From NCBI RefSeq assembly GCF_037482405.1, contig NZ_JBBHZZ010000005.1, forward strand, positions 124,001 to 188,000: 64,000 nucleotides of DNA, read 5' to 3'. This DNA is from Pseudokineococcus marinus. Lineage in GTDB: Bacteria > Actinomycetota > Actinomycetes > Actinomycetales > Quadrisphaeraceae. Below are positions 8,303 through 17,039 of this stretch, one piece after another. Position 1 is the stretch's first letter; every line of letters begins with the position of its first letter. The notes under the pieces are model-generated. The model did not search any database. It saw only the letters and a list, made by a program, of their open reading frames with translations, and was not told where the DNA came from. Made by a program: the position numbers and the translations under genes.

Positions 8303-8366
8303 CCCGGGCCTCGCCGGGGGCCGGGCCGGCGGTGCGGGCCGGTGGTGCGGGAGCCGGGGCGGGCGG

Positions 8367-9596
8367 TCAGGCGCGCGTGCGGTCGGGCACGAAGGGCGGG
8401 CGCACGACGCGGCAGGCGAGGGCGCGGCCGCGCACGTCCACGGCCACGAGGTCGTCCCGCTCGACGGCGGCGTCGAGCAGCGCCAGGGCGACGCCCGCCC
8501 CCAGGGTCGGGGAGAAGGTGCCCGACGTCGTGGTGCCGACGCGGCGGCCGTCCGAGTCCTCGACCGCGAGGCCGGCGCGGAGCACGCCGCGGCCCTGCGC
8601 GAGGAGCCCCCACGAGCGGCGGGCGGGGCCGGCCTCCCGCTCGGCGAGGAGGGCGTCGCGCCCCCAGAAGGCGGGCTTGCCCCACCCGACCGCCCAGCCG
8701 ACGCGCGCCTGCACGGGGGTGATGTCGCGCGTCAGCTCGTGGCCGTGGAGCGCGTACCCCATCTCGGTGCGCAGCGTGTCGCGGGCGCCGAGGCCGCACG
8801 CCCGCCCGTCGCGGGCGCGGACCTGCTCGAGGGCGGCGTCCCACAGCTCGCCCGCGTCCTCCCACCGCGGCAGCAGCTCGTAGCCGCGCTCCCCCGTGTA
8901 CCCGGTCCGGCAGACGACGACGGGCCGACCGCGCCACGAGGCGTCGACCCAGCCCATGTAGTCGGCGCCCACGGGCAGGCCGAGGGCGTGCAGGACGCCG
9001 TCGGCCTCCGGGCCCTGGACGGCGAGGACGGCGTGGTCGCGGTGCTCGTCGAGGACCTCGACGCCCTCCGGCGCGGCGCCCCGCAGGCGCTCCGCCACCT
9101 CGCCGGCGTTGGCCGCGTTCGGGACCGTGAAGACCTCGTCGTCGCCGCGCAGGTAGGCGATGAGGTCGTCGACGACTCCGCCGTCCTCGGTGCAGCACAG
9201 GCTGTACTGCGCGCGGCCGGGAGCGATGCGGCCCAGGTCGTTGGTGAGGCACGAGTCGACGAAGGCCGCCGCGCCGCGCCCGCGCACCCGGACCTTGCCG
9301 AGGTGGCTGACGTCGAAGAGGCCCACGGCCTCGCGGACGGCCCGGTGCTCGGCGACGACGCCGCCGCCGGCGTGCTCCAGCGGCATGGACCAGCCGCCGA
9401 AGTCGGCCATCTTCGCCCCCGCGGCGACGTGGCGGTCGTGCAGCGGGCCCCGCAGGGCCTCGCCCGGGGCGAGGTCGTCGGCGGCCTCCTCGCGCACCGC
9501 CGGGGCCTCGGCCTCCGCGGCGGCGGCCGCCTGCGGCGTCCCCGCCCGGCCGGCGTCGCGGGGGTCGTCGTGCGTGGGCCCTGCTCCCGTGGTCAC
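8367..9596 (-). CDS. gcvT: Glycine cleavage system aminomethyltransferase (T protein)
   Basis: Moves the methylene group from the aminomethyl-lipoyl arm of GcvH to tetrahydrofolate, releasing ammonia. Landmarks: HVAAGAKMADFGGWSMPLEH, FDVSHLGKVRVRG, YSLCCTEDGGVVDDLIAY, GYTGERGYELL, LGARDTLRTEMGYALHGHEL and KPAFWGRDAL. The order and length (about 365 residues after the head) match GcvT. An Ala/Pro/Glu-rich head of about 45 residues precedes the usual start. The GTG at 9596 is still supported because TAGGGT lies 7 nt upstream. No gcvH or gcvP is in view. It is divergent from pepA and depends on the lipoate pathway encoded 14 kb away. Confidence 0.93.
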   Translation of the reverse strand: MTTGAGPTHDDPRDAGRAGTPQAAAAAEAEAPAVREEAADDLAPGEALRGPLHDRHVAAGAKMADFGGWSMPLEHAGGGVVAEHRAVREAVGLFDVSHLGKVRVRGRGAAAFVDSCLTNDLGRIAPGRAQYSLCCTEDGGVVDDLIAYLRGDDEVFTVPNAANAGEVAERLRGAAPEGVEVLDEHRDHAVLAVQGPEADGVLHALGLPVGADYMGWVDASWRGRPVVVCRTGYTGERGYELLPRWEDAGELWDAALEQVRARDGRACGLGARDTLRTEMGYALHGHELTRDITPVQARVGWAVGWGKPAFWGRDALLAEREAGPARRSWGLLAQGRGVLRAGLAVEDSDGRRVGTTTSGTFSPTLGAGVALALLDAAVERDDLVAVDVRGRALACRVVRPPFVPDRTRA

Positions 9597-9603
9597 CCGG
9601 GCG

Positions 9604-9609
9604 ACCCTA
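9604..9609 (-). promoter_or_regulatory. -10 box, leaderless gcvT
   Basis: TAGGGT on the minus strand, 7 nt before GTG 9596. Confidence 0.45.
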
Positions 9610-9680
9610 GCCAGGCGGACCGGCGGCGGCGGTCCCCGCCGCCCGAGGTCCGCGCCGGTCGCGGGTCCGGGGCGCGTGGG

Positions 9681-9686
9681 TAGCCT
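9681..9686 (+). promoter_or_regulatory. -10 box, leaderless pepA
   Basis: TAGCCT with 6 nt to ATG 9693. Confidence 0.5.
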
Positions 9687-9692
9687 GCCCAG

Positions 9693-11201
9693 ATGACTTC
9701 CGTGAACCTCGTGAACAAGGACGTGGCGTCGGCGCCGGCCGACGCCGTCGTCCTCGCCGTCGCCGCCACCGACGACGGCCCCCGCCTCCTCGCCGACCTG
9801 CCCCGCGCCCTGCGGTGGCTCCCCGGGGCCCTGGGCTCCCTCGGCGTCACGGGCGCGGCGGACGAGGTCGTCAAGGTGCCCTCGGCCGGGGGCGCCACCG
9901 CCGGCGTGCTGGTCCTCGCCGGCGTCGGCCGCACCACGGGCGACCGCCCGGGCCGTGAGGCGCTGCGCCGCGCCGCCGGCGCCGCCGCCCGCGCGTGCGC
10001 GGGCCTGCAGGTGCTCGCCCTCGGGCTGCCCGCGGGCGACGTCGAGGACGCCGTCGCGGCCGTCGAGGGCGCCCTCCTCGGCGCCTACGCCTACTCGCCG
10101 TACAAGGAGCGCACCGCTGCCGCGCAGAAGGCCCCCGTCGCCGAGGTCGCGCTGCTGACGACGTCGCCGCGCGACAAGGAGCTCAAGGCCGGCGTCGAGC
10201 GCGCGCGCGTGCTCGCCGACGCCGTGGCCGCCGCCCGCGACCTCGTCAACGCCCCGCCGGTCGACCTCTACCCCGAGTCCTTCGCGGACGTGGCCGTCGC
10301 CGCGGGCAAGGAGCACGGCCTCAAGGTCAAGGTGCTCGACGACGTCGCGCTCGCCAAGGGCGGCTACGGCGGCCTCACGGGCGTCGGCAAGGGCTCGACG
10401 CGCGGGCCGCGGCTCGTCAGCGTCACGTGGTCGCCGCGGGGCGCCGCCGCGAAGGTCGCGCTCGTCGGCAAGGGCATCACCTTCGACTCGGGCGGCCTGT
10501 CCATCAAGCCCGCCGCGTCGATGGAGACGATGAAGTGCGACATGGGCGGCGCCGCCGCCGTGCTGCAGGCCGTCGTCGCCGCCGCGCGCCTCAAGCTCCC
10601 GGTCGAGGTCACCGCCTGGCTCTGCCTCGCCGAGAACATGCCCGGCGGGGGCGCCATGCGCCCCTCCGACGTCATCACGACCTACGGGGGCCGCACCGTC
10701 GAGGTGCTCAACACCGACGCCGAGGGCCGCCTCGTGCTGGCCGACGGCCTCGTCTCCGCGAGCGAGCAGCAGCCCGACCTCATCCTCGACGTCGCCACCC
10801 TCACCGGCGCCCAGATGGTGGCCCTCGGCAGCCGGGTCTCCGCCGTCATGGCCGACGACCCGCAGGTGGGCCAGCGCGTCGTCGCGGCCGCCGAGCGCTC
10901 GGGCGAGCAGTTCTGGCCCATGCCGCTGCCGGAGGAGCTGCGCGCGAGCCTGGACTCGCCGGTGGCCGACATCGCCAACATGGGCGAGCGCTACGGCGGC
11001 ATGCTCGTCGCCGGCCTCTTCCTGCGGGAGTTCGTGGGCCGCACGGGCGGCGAGGGCAGCCCCCGCATCCCGTGGGCGCACCTCGACATCGCCGGGCCCG
11101 CCTTCAACGAGGGCAAGCCGTGGGGCTACACGGGCAAGGGCGGCACCGGCGTGGCCGTGCGCACCCTCGTGCAGGTGCTCGAGGACGCCGGCAAGCGCTG
11201 A
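9693..11201 (+). CDS. pepA: Leucyl aminopeptidase (M17)
   Basis: Hexameric two-metal M17 aminopeptidase removing N-terminal residues from peptides in the cytoplasm. The N-terminal macro-like domain covers about residues 1-170. The catalytic domain starts at RDLVNAPP. Metal and catalytic residues are in VGKGITFDSGGLSIKP (Lys and Asp ligands), KCDMGGAAAVLQA (Asp), PSDVITTYGGRTVEVLNTDAEGRL (family signature NTDAEGRL with Asp, Glu and catalytic Arg) and LTGAQMVALG. Length 502 is normal. ATG 9693 has TAGCCT 6 nt upstream. A strong terminator follows at 11208. Confidence 0.95.
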   Translation: MTSVNLVNKDVASAPADAVVLAVAATDDGPRLLADLPRALRWLPGALGSLGVTGAADEVVKVPSAGGATAGVLVLAGVGRTTGDRPGREALRRAAGAAARACAGLQVLALGLPAGDVEDAVAAVEGALLGAYAYSPYKERTAAAQKAPVAEVALLTTSPRDKELKAGVERARVLADAVAAARDLVNAPPVDLYPESFADVAVAAGKEHGLKVKVLDDVALAKGGYGGLTGVGKGSTRGPRLVSVTWSPRGAAAKVALVGKGITFDSGGLSIKPAASMETMKCDMGGAAAVLQAVVAAARLKLPVEVTAWLCLAENMPGGGAMRPSDVITTYGGRTVEVLNTDAEGRLVLADGLVSASEQQPDLILDVATLTGAQMVALGSRVSAVMADDPQVGQRVVAAAERSGEQFWPMPLPEELRASLDSPVADIANMGERYGGMLVAGLFLREFVGRTGGEGSPRIPWAHLDIAGPAFNEGKPWGYTGKGGTGVAVRTLVQVLEDAGKR

Positions 11202-11207
11202 GTCCCG

Positions 11208-11240
11208 CGAGCCGCGGCGTCCCGAGGACGCCGCGGCTCG
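11208..11240 (+). terminator. pepA terminator
   Basis: Perfect 15-bp inverted repeat with a 3-nt spacer (11223-11225), 7 nt after the pepA stop; no U tract. Confidence 0.8.
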
Positions 11241-11250
11241 ACCCCGGCAG

Positions 11251-11308
11251 GGACCAGGGCGGACCGTCGGCCGGGAGGGACGTCTCCTTCCGGCCGGGGT
11301 CCTGGTCC
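11251..11308 (-). terminator. Nested hairpin, likely GntR-gene terminator
   Basis: Outer repeat 11251-11258/11301-11308 (8 bp) and inner repeat 11268-11274/11290-11296 (7 bp), 22 nt downstream of the convergent GntR gene stop. Confidence 0.5.
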
Positions 11309-11330
11309 AGCTGTGGTGAGGGCGGCGGCG

Positions 11331-11690
11331 TCAGCCTGTGGCGAGTGCGGCGCGGACGAGGGCCAGCGCGAGATCGCCGTCGACCCCGAGGCGCCGGACC
11401 CGCTCGGCGTACTCGGTCGCGGCCGCGACGGCCTGCGCCTCGGCGTCCGTGCCTGCGGCGACCACGGTCCCGGCACGGCCACGGGTCTCCACGACGCCGT
11501 CGGCCTCGAGCTCCTTGTACGCCCGAGCGACGGTGCCCGGCGCGACACCCAGGTCCTCGGCCAGACGCCGCACCGGCGGGAGCCTCTCCCCCGGCGCGAG
11601 GTCACCCGCGCCGACGGCCTCCACGACCTGGGCCCGCAGCTGCTCGTAGGGCGGCACGCCCGAGCCCTCGTCGACGCGGAAGGCGATCAC
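11331..11690 (-). CDS. Short GntR-family transcriptional regulator (YtrA-like)
   Basis: 119-residue regulator containing only the winged helix and a short helical tail, as in the YtrA subgroup. The helix-turn-helix reads PYEQLRAQVVEAVGAG, LPPVRRLAEDLGVAPGTVARAYKELEADG and VVETRGRAGTVV. YtrA-type regulators often control an adjacent ABC transporter or membrane operon, but none is next to it here, so its target is unclear. ATG 11690. The following 76 nt on the minus-strand upstream side hold nothing recognisable. Confidence 0.85.
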   Translation of the reverse strand: MIAFRVDEGSGVPPYEQLRAQVVEAVGAGDLAPGERLPPVRRLAEDLGVAPGTVARAYKELEADGVVETRGRAGTVVAAGTDAEAQAVAAATEYAERVRRLGVDGDLALALVRAALATG

Positions 11691-11766
11691 GGTTGCACCC
11701 GCTGAGCGGAGCCCACATCAGGTCGCGCGCCGCCGGCGCTCGGGGACGCCGCGGACGGGAGGTCGC

Positions 11767-12132
11767 TCACCGTCGGCGCCGGGCCTTCTCCTCCGCCCGC
11801 TGGCGCGCGTTGTAGTCGCGCATGCGCTGCGGGTAGCCGGTGAAGTTGACGTCGTAGAAGGGCATGGCCAGGTCCTGGGCGAACTGCCGGGCCGTCCTCG
11901 CGTCGGGCACGCGACGCCGCGTCCACTCCCCGTCGGTGGCGATGAGCAGCAGCGTCAGCCCCGTGTCGTTGGTCGCCGGCTCGAGGTAGGCCTCGACGCC
12001 CACGCGGGTGCGCGCGAACTCGGCCATGTGCGCCGAGGACTCGCCGCGCTCCGCGCGCGGTGACGGGGCGCCCGCCGCCGACCCCGGCGACGCTGCGCCG
12101 CCCCGGCCGAGGAGCCGCGACCACCACGCCAT
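11767..12132 (-). CDS. Small conserved hypothetical protein
   Basis: 121 residues. It begins MAWWSRLLGRGG, continues with an Ala/Ser/Pro-rich linker, and has a folded C-terminal part with FARTRVGVEAYLEPATNDTGLTLLLIATDGEWTRRR and FAQDLAMPFYDVNFTGYPQRMRDYN, ending in a basic tail. Homologues appear to occur next to pepA/lpdA in other actinobacteria (from memory, unverified). No catalytic motif is seen. ATG 12132 is chosen over upstream codons because GGAGGAGG lies 6 nt before it and the protein start is then conserved-looking. Function unknown. Confidence 0.75.
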   Translation of the reverse strand: MAWWSRLLGRGGAASPGSAAGAPSPRAERGESSAHMAEFARTRVGVEAYLEPATNDTGLTLLLIATDGEWTRRRVPDARTARQFAQDLAMPFYDVNFTGYPQRMRDYNARQRAEEKARRRR

Positions 12133-12243
12133 GCCGTCCTCCTCCGTGCGCCGTGCGAGGCAGGCCCCCGCCGAGCTCACCACGGTAGCCGTGCCACCCG
12201 GGCGGCCGGTGCGGGTCGCGCTCCCGACCACGGACGACGGGCG

Positions 12244-13122
12244 TCACGGGTCGTCGCCGTCGTCACCGCACCAGGATCTGCCGTCCGCGAGGCCGCCATC
12301 ACGGCCGGGCCGATGGCCAGGGCCGGCGCCCTCCGGCTCGACGTGGTGGTCGGGCTCACGACCACCGTGCTCGACGGCAGCGTCGGGCGCGCCAGCATCG
12401 TCGGGCGCGACGACAGCCTCGTCCTCCGGGCCTGGCTCGTCCGGGTCACCGGGGTCGTCGAGGTGATGGAGCTCGTGGGAGAGGTCTTCCAGTCGTGCTC
12501 GCCACGGGGGTGGGGTGGTGGTCGGTGGGGGGTCGCCGGGCCGGGTGATGACGGGTCTGCCGTCGACGACGTGGGCGACCAGGGCGCCGGTGTGGACGCG
12601 GCGGTGGTCGTGCCCGCACACCAGGGCCAGGTTCGAAAGGTCCGTGGGGACGCCGTCGGCCCAGCGCACGAAGTGGTGGGCGTGGGTCCGGGAGACGGGG
12701 GCGTCGCAGTCGGGGGCGATGCAGCCCCGGTCGCGGATGGCGGGGGCGCGCCGCTGCGCGGGCGTGACCGTGTAGGCAGCGCGGCCGACGTCCAGCGGCT
12801 CCGAGCGGGACCCCAGGACGGCGGGCACGACCTCGGCGTCGCACGCCAGCCGGCGCACCGCTCCGGCCGACAGGGGGGCGTCGTCGGGCAGCAGGCCCGC
12901 CCCGGCGACCTGACCGGTGAGGGCGGTGAGGTCCATCGTCACCACGACCCGCGCCCGCGCCCCGCCCTCGGAGGGGACTCCCGTGGGGCTGCCCGGCGGG
13001 GCCGACAGGGCCTTGTCGGCCAGGGCGACGAGGGCGTCGGCGCGGCGCTGCGCCGCCGAGCGCAGGTCAGGCCCGTGCTCTCTCGACGGCTCGGGCGCCG
13101 CCAGCGCTTCGATCGCGGTCAT
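12244..13122 (-). CDS. DUF222/HNH endonuclease-like protein, N-terminally truncated
   Basis: 292 residues. The C-terminal HNH nuclease motif is intact: CIAPDC, then THAHHFVRW, then NLALVCGHDHRRVH (paired Cys, His-His, Asn, Cys...His). The N-terminal side is only the tail of the DUF222 helical region (RSAAQRRADALVALADKAL ...); the usual 150-200 residues before it are missing. An acidic, His/Asp-rich tail (DDPGDPDEPGPEDE) ends the protein. These 13E12-type genes occur in many copies in actinobacterial genomes and are thought to be mobile or repeat-associated. This copy looks like a remnant, though an internal start could still make a stable HNH domain. It is divergent from lpdA. Confidence 0.75.
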   Translation of the reverse strand: MTAIEALAAPEPSREHGPDLRSAAQRRADALVALADKALSAPPGSPTGVPSEGGARARVVVTMDLTALTGQVAGAGLLPDDAPLSAGAVRRLACDAEVVPAVLGSRSEPLDVGRAAYTVTPAQRRAPAIRDRGCIAPDCDAPVSRTHAHHFVRWADGVPTDLSNLALVCGHDHRRVHTGALVAHVVDGRPVITRPGDPPPTTTPPPWRARLEDLSHELHHLDDPGDPDEPGPEDEAVVAPDDAGAPDAAVEHGGREPDHHVEPEGAGPGHRPGRDGGLADGRSWCGDDGDDP

Positions 13123-13300
13123 CACCGTGGCCCGTGGGGGCGCGGCGGTCCCGCCGCCGCGCCGCGGGGCCCGGCCGCGTCCGGTTGCCGCGCTCGCCCG
13201 GGGTAGTGCCAGGATGGGCGGCGCCCCGGCGCCGCGGACGACCTCCGCGGGCGGGGGCGGACAGACGTCCCGCGACCCAGCGACACCCCAGGAGCCCCGC

Positions 13301-14704
13301 GTGCCCGAGTCCCCCGCAGACACCGTCTACGACGTCGTCGTGCTCGGGGGTGGCAGCGGCGGGTACTCCGCGGCCTTCCGGGCCGCCGAGCTGGGCCTGT
13401 CGGTCTGCCTCGTCGAGAAGGCCGAGCTGGGCGGCACCTGCCTGCACCGCGGCTGCATCCCGACGAAGGCCCTCCTCCACGCCGCCGAGGTGGCCGACTC
13501 CGCCCGCCACGCCGAGGGCTTCGGCGTCAAGGCCGAGCTCCAGGGCATCGACATGGCCGGGGTCAACAAGTACAAGGACGGCATCGTCAGCCGCCTCTAC
13601 AAGGGCCTCCAGGGCCTCGTGAAGGCGCACAAGGTGACGATGGTCGAGGGCGAGGGCCGCCTCGTCGCCAGCGACGCCGTCGAGGTCGACGGCACCCGCT
13701 ACCGCGGCAAGAACGTCGTCCTCGCCACCGGCTCCTACTCCAAGAGCCTCCCCGGCCTGGAGATCGGCGGCCGCGTCATCACGAGCGAGCAGGCCATCCG
13801 GCTCGACCACGTCCCCGAGCGGGCCATCGTCCTCGGCGGGGGCGTCATCGGCTGCGAGTTCGCCAGCGTGTGGAAGTCCTTCGGCGTCGACGTGACGATC
13901 GTCGAGGCGCTCCCCCGCCTCGTCGCGGCGGAGGACGAGGCGGCCTCGAAGGCCCTCGAGCGCGCCTTCCGCAAGCGCAAGATCGGCTTCTCCACCGGCG
14001 TGCGCTTCAAGGGCGTCACGCAGGACGACAGCGGCGTCCACGTCGAGCTCGAGGACGGCAAGACCTTCGACGCCGACCTCATGCTCGTCGCCGTGGGTCG
14101 CGGGCCCTCCACGCAGGGCCTCGGCTACGAGGACGCCGGCGTCACCCTCGACCGAGGCTTCGTCATCACCGACGAGCGGCTCCGCACCGGCGTCGAGACG
14201 GGCGCGGGCGGCCACGTCTACGCCGTCGGCGACATCGTCCCGGGCCTGCAGCTCGCGCACCGCGGCTTCGCGCAGGGGATCTTCGTCGCCGAGGAGATCG
14301 CCGGCCAGCAGCCGGCGCCGGTCGTCGACGCGATGATCCCGCGGGTCACCTACTCGACGCCGGAGATCGCCTCCGTCGGTCTCACCGAGCGCCAGGCGCG
14401 CGAGCTCCACGGCGAGGACGGCGTCGAGGTGCTCGAGTACAACCTCGGCGGCAACGGGAAGAGCCAGATCCTCGGCACCCAGGGCTTCGTCAAGCTCGTC
14501 CGGCAGAAGGACGGCCCCGTCGTCGGCTTCGTCGCCGTCGGCGACCGCATGGGCGAGCAGGTCGGCGAGGCCCAGCTCATCGTCAACTGGGAGGCCTTCC
14601 CCGAGGAGGTCGCCGCTCTGGTGCACGCGCACCCGACCCAGAACGAGTCCCTCGGCGAGGCCCACCTGGCCCTCGCCGGGAAGCCGCTGCACAGCCACAG
14701 CTGA
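13301..14704 (+). CDS. lpdA: Dihydrolipoyl dehydrogenase (E3)
   Basis: FAD enzyme that reoxidises dihydrolipoyl arms of the 2-oxoacid dehydrogenase complexes and the glycine cleavage system, passing electrons to NAD+. FAD site: DVVVLGGGSGGYSAAFRAAE. Redox disulfide: GGTCLHRGCIPTK. NAD site: RAIVLGGGVIGCEFASVW. Second FAD contact: VYAVGDIVPGLQLAH. Catalytic His-Glu pair: HAHPTQNESLGE. 467 residues, full length. GTG 13301 has AGGAG 6-10 nt upstream; a CAGGAT box at 13211-13216 is a possible -10. The E2 gene follows 80 nt later with its own AGGAG site, so the two are probably co-transcribed. Confidence 0.96.
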   Translation: MPESPADTVYDVVVLGGGSGGYSAAFRAAELGLSVCLVEKAELGGTCLHRGCIPTKALLHAAEVADSARHAEGFGVKAELQGIDMAGVNKYKDGIVSRLYKGLQGLVKAHKVTMVEGEGRLVASDAVEVDGTRYRGKNVVLATGSYSKSLPGLEIGGRVITSEQAIRLDHVPERAIVLGGGVIGCEFASVWKSFGVDVTIVEALPRLVAAEDEAASKALERAFRKRKIGFSTGVRFKGVTQDDSGVHVELEDGKTFDADLMLVAVGRGPSTQGLGYEDAGVTLDRGFVITDERLRTGVETGAGGHVYAVGDIVPGLQLAHRGFAQGIFVAEEIAGQQPAPVVDAMIPRVTYSTPEIASVGLTERQARELHGEDGVEVLEYNLGGNGKSQILGTQGFVKLVRQKDGPVVGFVAVGDRMGEQVGEAQLIVNWEAFPEEVAALVHAHPTQNESLGEAHLALAGKPLHSHS

Positions 14705-14783
14705 GGGCCGGGGCGCCCCGCTCGACGCGCGGGACGCCAGCACCCGCACCGAGCCGTCCGACCCCAGAGGAACAGGAGACCCC

Positions 14784-16885
14784 ATGTCCCAGTCCGTGCA
14801 GATGCCCGCCCTCGGCGAGAGCGTCACGGAGGGCACCGTCACGCGCTGGCTCAAGCAGGTCGGCGACGCCGTCGAGGTCGACGAGCCCCTGCTCGAGGTG
14901 TCGACCGACAAGGTCGACACCGAGGTCCCCTCGCCCTTCGCCGGGACGCTGCAGCAGATCCTCGTCGAGGAGGACGAGACGGTCGAGGGGGGGGGGGAGC
15001 TGGGAGTGACCGNNNNNNNNNNNNNNNNNNNNNNNNNNNNNNNNNNNNNNNNNNNNNNNNNNNNNNNNNNNNNNNNNNNNNNNNNNNNGAGGTCGGCGCC
15101 GACCTGGCCGTCATCGGCGACGGCGAGGCCGGGGGCGGCGGTGACGCGGACCAGGGCTCGCAGGACGCCGCCCAGGACGAGCAGCCCGCCCCCGCGCAGG
15201 ACCAGCAGGCGCAGGACGAGCAGCCGCAGCAGGAGGAGCCCTCCTCCGCGGGGCCGCAGGCGGCCTCGCCCCAGCAGGGCGGCGGCAGCGGCTCCGGGAC
15301 GACGGTCGCGATGCCGGCGCTCGGCGAGAGCGTCACCGAGGGCACGGTCACCCGCTGGCTCAAGAGCGAGGGCGACACGGTGGAGGTCGACGAGCCCCTG
15401 CTCGAGGTCTCCACCGACAAGGTCGACACCGAGGTCCCCTCACCCGTCGCGGGCACCATCACCAAGATCCTCGTGGGCGAGGACGAGACCGTCGAGGTCG
15501 GCGCGGACCTCGTCGTCGTCGGCGGCGAGCCCTCCGGCGGCGACTCCTCCGGCAGCGGCGCGCAGGACCAGGGCGCCGGCGAGGCGCAGGAGGCCCCCGC
15601 CCCGGCCCCCGGCGAGTCCGACGACGCCGAGGACCTCGGCGACGAGGCGGCCTCCCGCGAGCAGGCCGAGGAGGACGCGGAGCGCAAGACGTCCTCGCGC
15701 GGCTCGGGCGCGGACGACTCCGGCGACCCGGAGGCACCGCCCGCCGGGCAGTCCGAGCCCGAGCAGGACACGCAGTCCTACACGTCGCCCGAGCCGCAGG
15801 TCCCGACGGGCACCGCCCAGCCGCAGGCCTCGGAGCCCCCGAGCGGCGGCAGCACCACGTCGCCGTCGTCGACGGGCAGCGGCTACGTCACGCCGCTCGT
15901 GCGCAAGCTCGCGCAGCAGCACGGCGTCGACCTCTCGACCCTGACCGGGACGGGCGTGGGCGGCCGCCTGCGCAAGCAGGACGTCCTCGCCGCGGCCGAG
16001 AAGGCCCAGCAGTCGGACCAGCAGCCCGCCGAGCAGGAGCAGCCCTCGGCCGGCGCGGCCGCCGCCCAGCAGGCGCCGTCCGGCTCGGCGGAGTCCTCCG
16101 CCGGCACCCGCGCCGACGGCCCCTCCGTCAAGGGCCGCACCGAGGAGGCGGCGCGCGCCGTCGCCTCCAAGCGGGGCACGACGGAGAAGATGTCGCGCCT
16201 GCGCAAGGTCATCGCCCAGCGCATGGTCGAGTCGCTGCAGGTCTCGGCCCAGCTGACGAGCGTCGTCGAGGTGGACGTCACCCGCATCGCCCGGCTGCGG
16301 GCCCGCGCCAAGTCCTCCTTCGAGCAGCGCGAGGGCGGGCGGCTGTCCTTCATGCCGTTCTTCGCGCTCGCCGTCTGCGAGGCCCTCAAGGCCTACCCGC
16401 AGGTCAACGCGAGCGTCGACGGCGACTCGGTCGTCTACCACGCGCAGGAGAACCTCGGCATCGCGGTCGACACCGAGCGCGGCCTGCTCGTGCCGGTCAT
16501 CAAGGAGGCGGGCGACCTCAACCTCGCGGGCCTCAACCGCCGGATCGCCGACCTGGCCGAGCGCACGCGGACGAACAAGGTCACGCCCGACGACCTCGCC
16601 GGCGGCACGTTCACCATCACGAACACGGGCAGCCGCGGGGCGCTCTTCGACACCCCGATCATCAACCAGCCGCAGGTGGCCATCCTCGGCACCGGGGCGA
16701 TCGTCAAGCGTCCGGTCGTCGTCACGGACGGCGAAGGCGGGGAGTCCATCGCGGTGCGCTCGATGATGTACCTGGCCCTCTCCTACGACCACCGCATCGT
16801 CGACGGCGCGGACGCGGCCCGCTTCCTGTCCACGCTCAAGGCGCGGCTCGAGGAGGGCGACTTCGCCTCCGAGGTCGGCCTGTAG
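14784..16885 (+). CDS. sucB: 2-oxoacid dehydrogenase E2 (dihydrolipoamide succinyl/acyltransferase), interrupted by an assembly gap
   Basis: Core acyltransferase of the 2-oxoglutarate (or pyruvate) dehydrogenase complex. Two lipoyl domains are visible: residues 1-75 (from 14784) and another from 15311, each with the lipoyl-lysine motif STDKVDTE. Long Gln/Glu/Ala/Pro-rich linkers separate the domains. The E3/E1-binding domain is at 15880-16000 (YVTPLVRKLAQQHGVDL, GGRLRKQDVL). The catalytic domain ends with SYDHRIVDGADAARFL (His and Asp). 76 Ns (15013-15088) break the gene, and the frame differs by one across them, so the stated gap length or bases beside it are wrong. The last 28 bases before the gap include an 11-G run and look like a poor read of the sequence that resumes after it. 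ATG 14784 has AGGAG upstream. Confidence 0.88.
15013..15088. other. Assembly gap (76 N) within the E2 gene
   Basis: Run of undetermined bases at the end of the first lipoyl domain. It is flanked on the left by an 11-G run (14987-14997). Confidence 1.
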
Positions 16886-17039
16886 GGGCGTCCCCCCGAG
16901 AGCACGACGTCGGCGCAGCCGCCGTCGGAGTCGACCGTCGCCACGCCCCCCCGGGCGCGGCGGCGGTCGACCCGCACCACCACCCGCACCACCACGACGG
17001 CCCGCCCCCGGGCCCTCCCGGCCCCTGGAGGTCGCGCGC

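Noticed and set aside
16886..17039. Terminator between E2 and the TIGR01777 gene
   Set aside because: GC-rich and partly self-complementary (for example GGTCGACC), but no clean stem-loop could be drawn.
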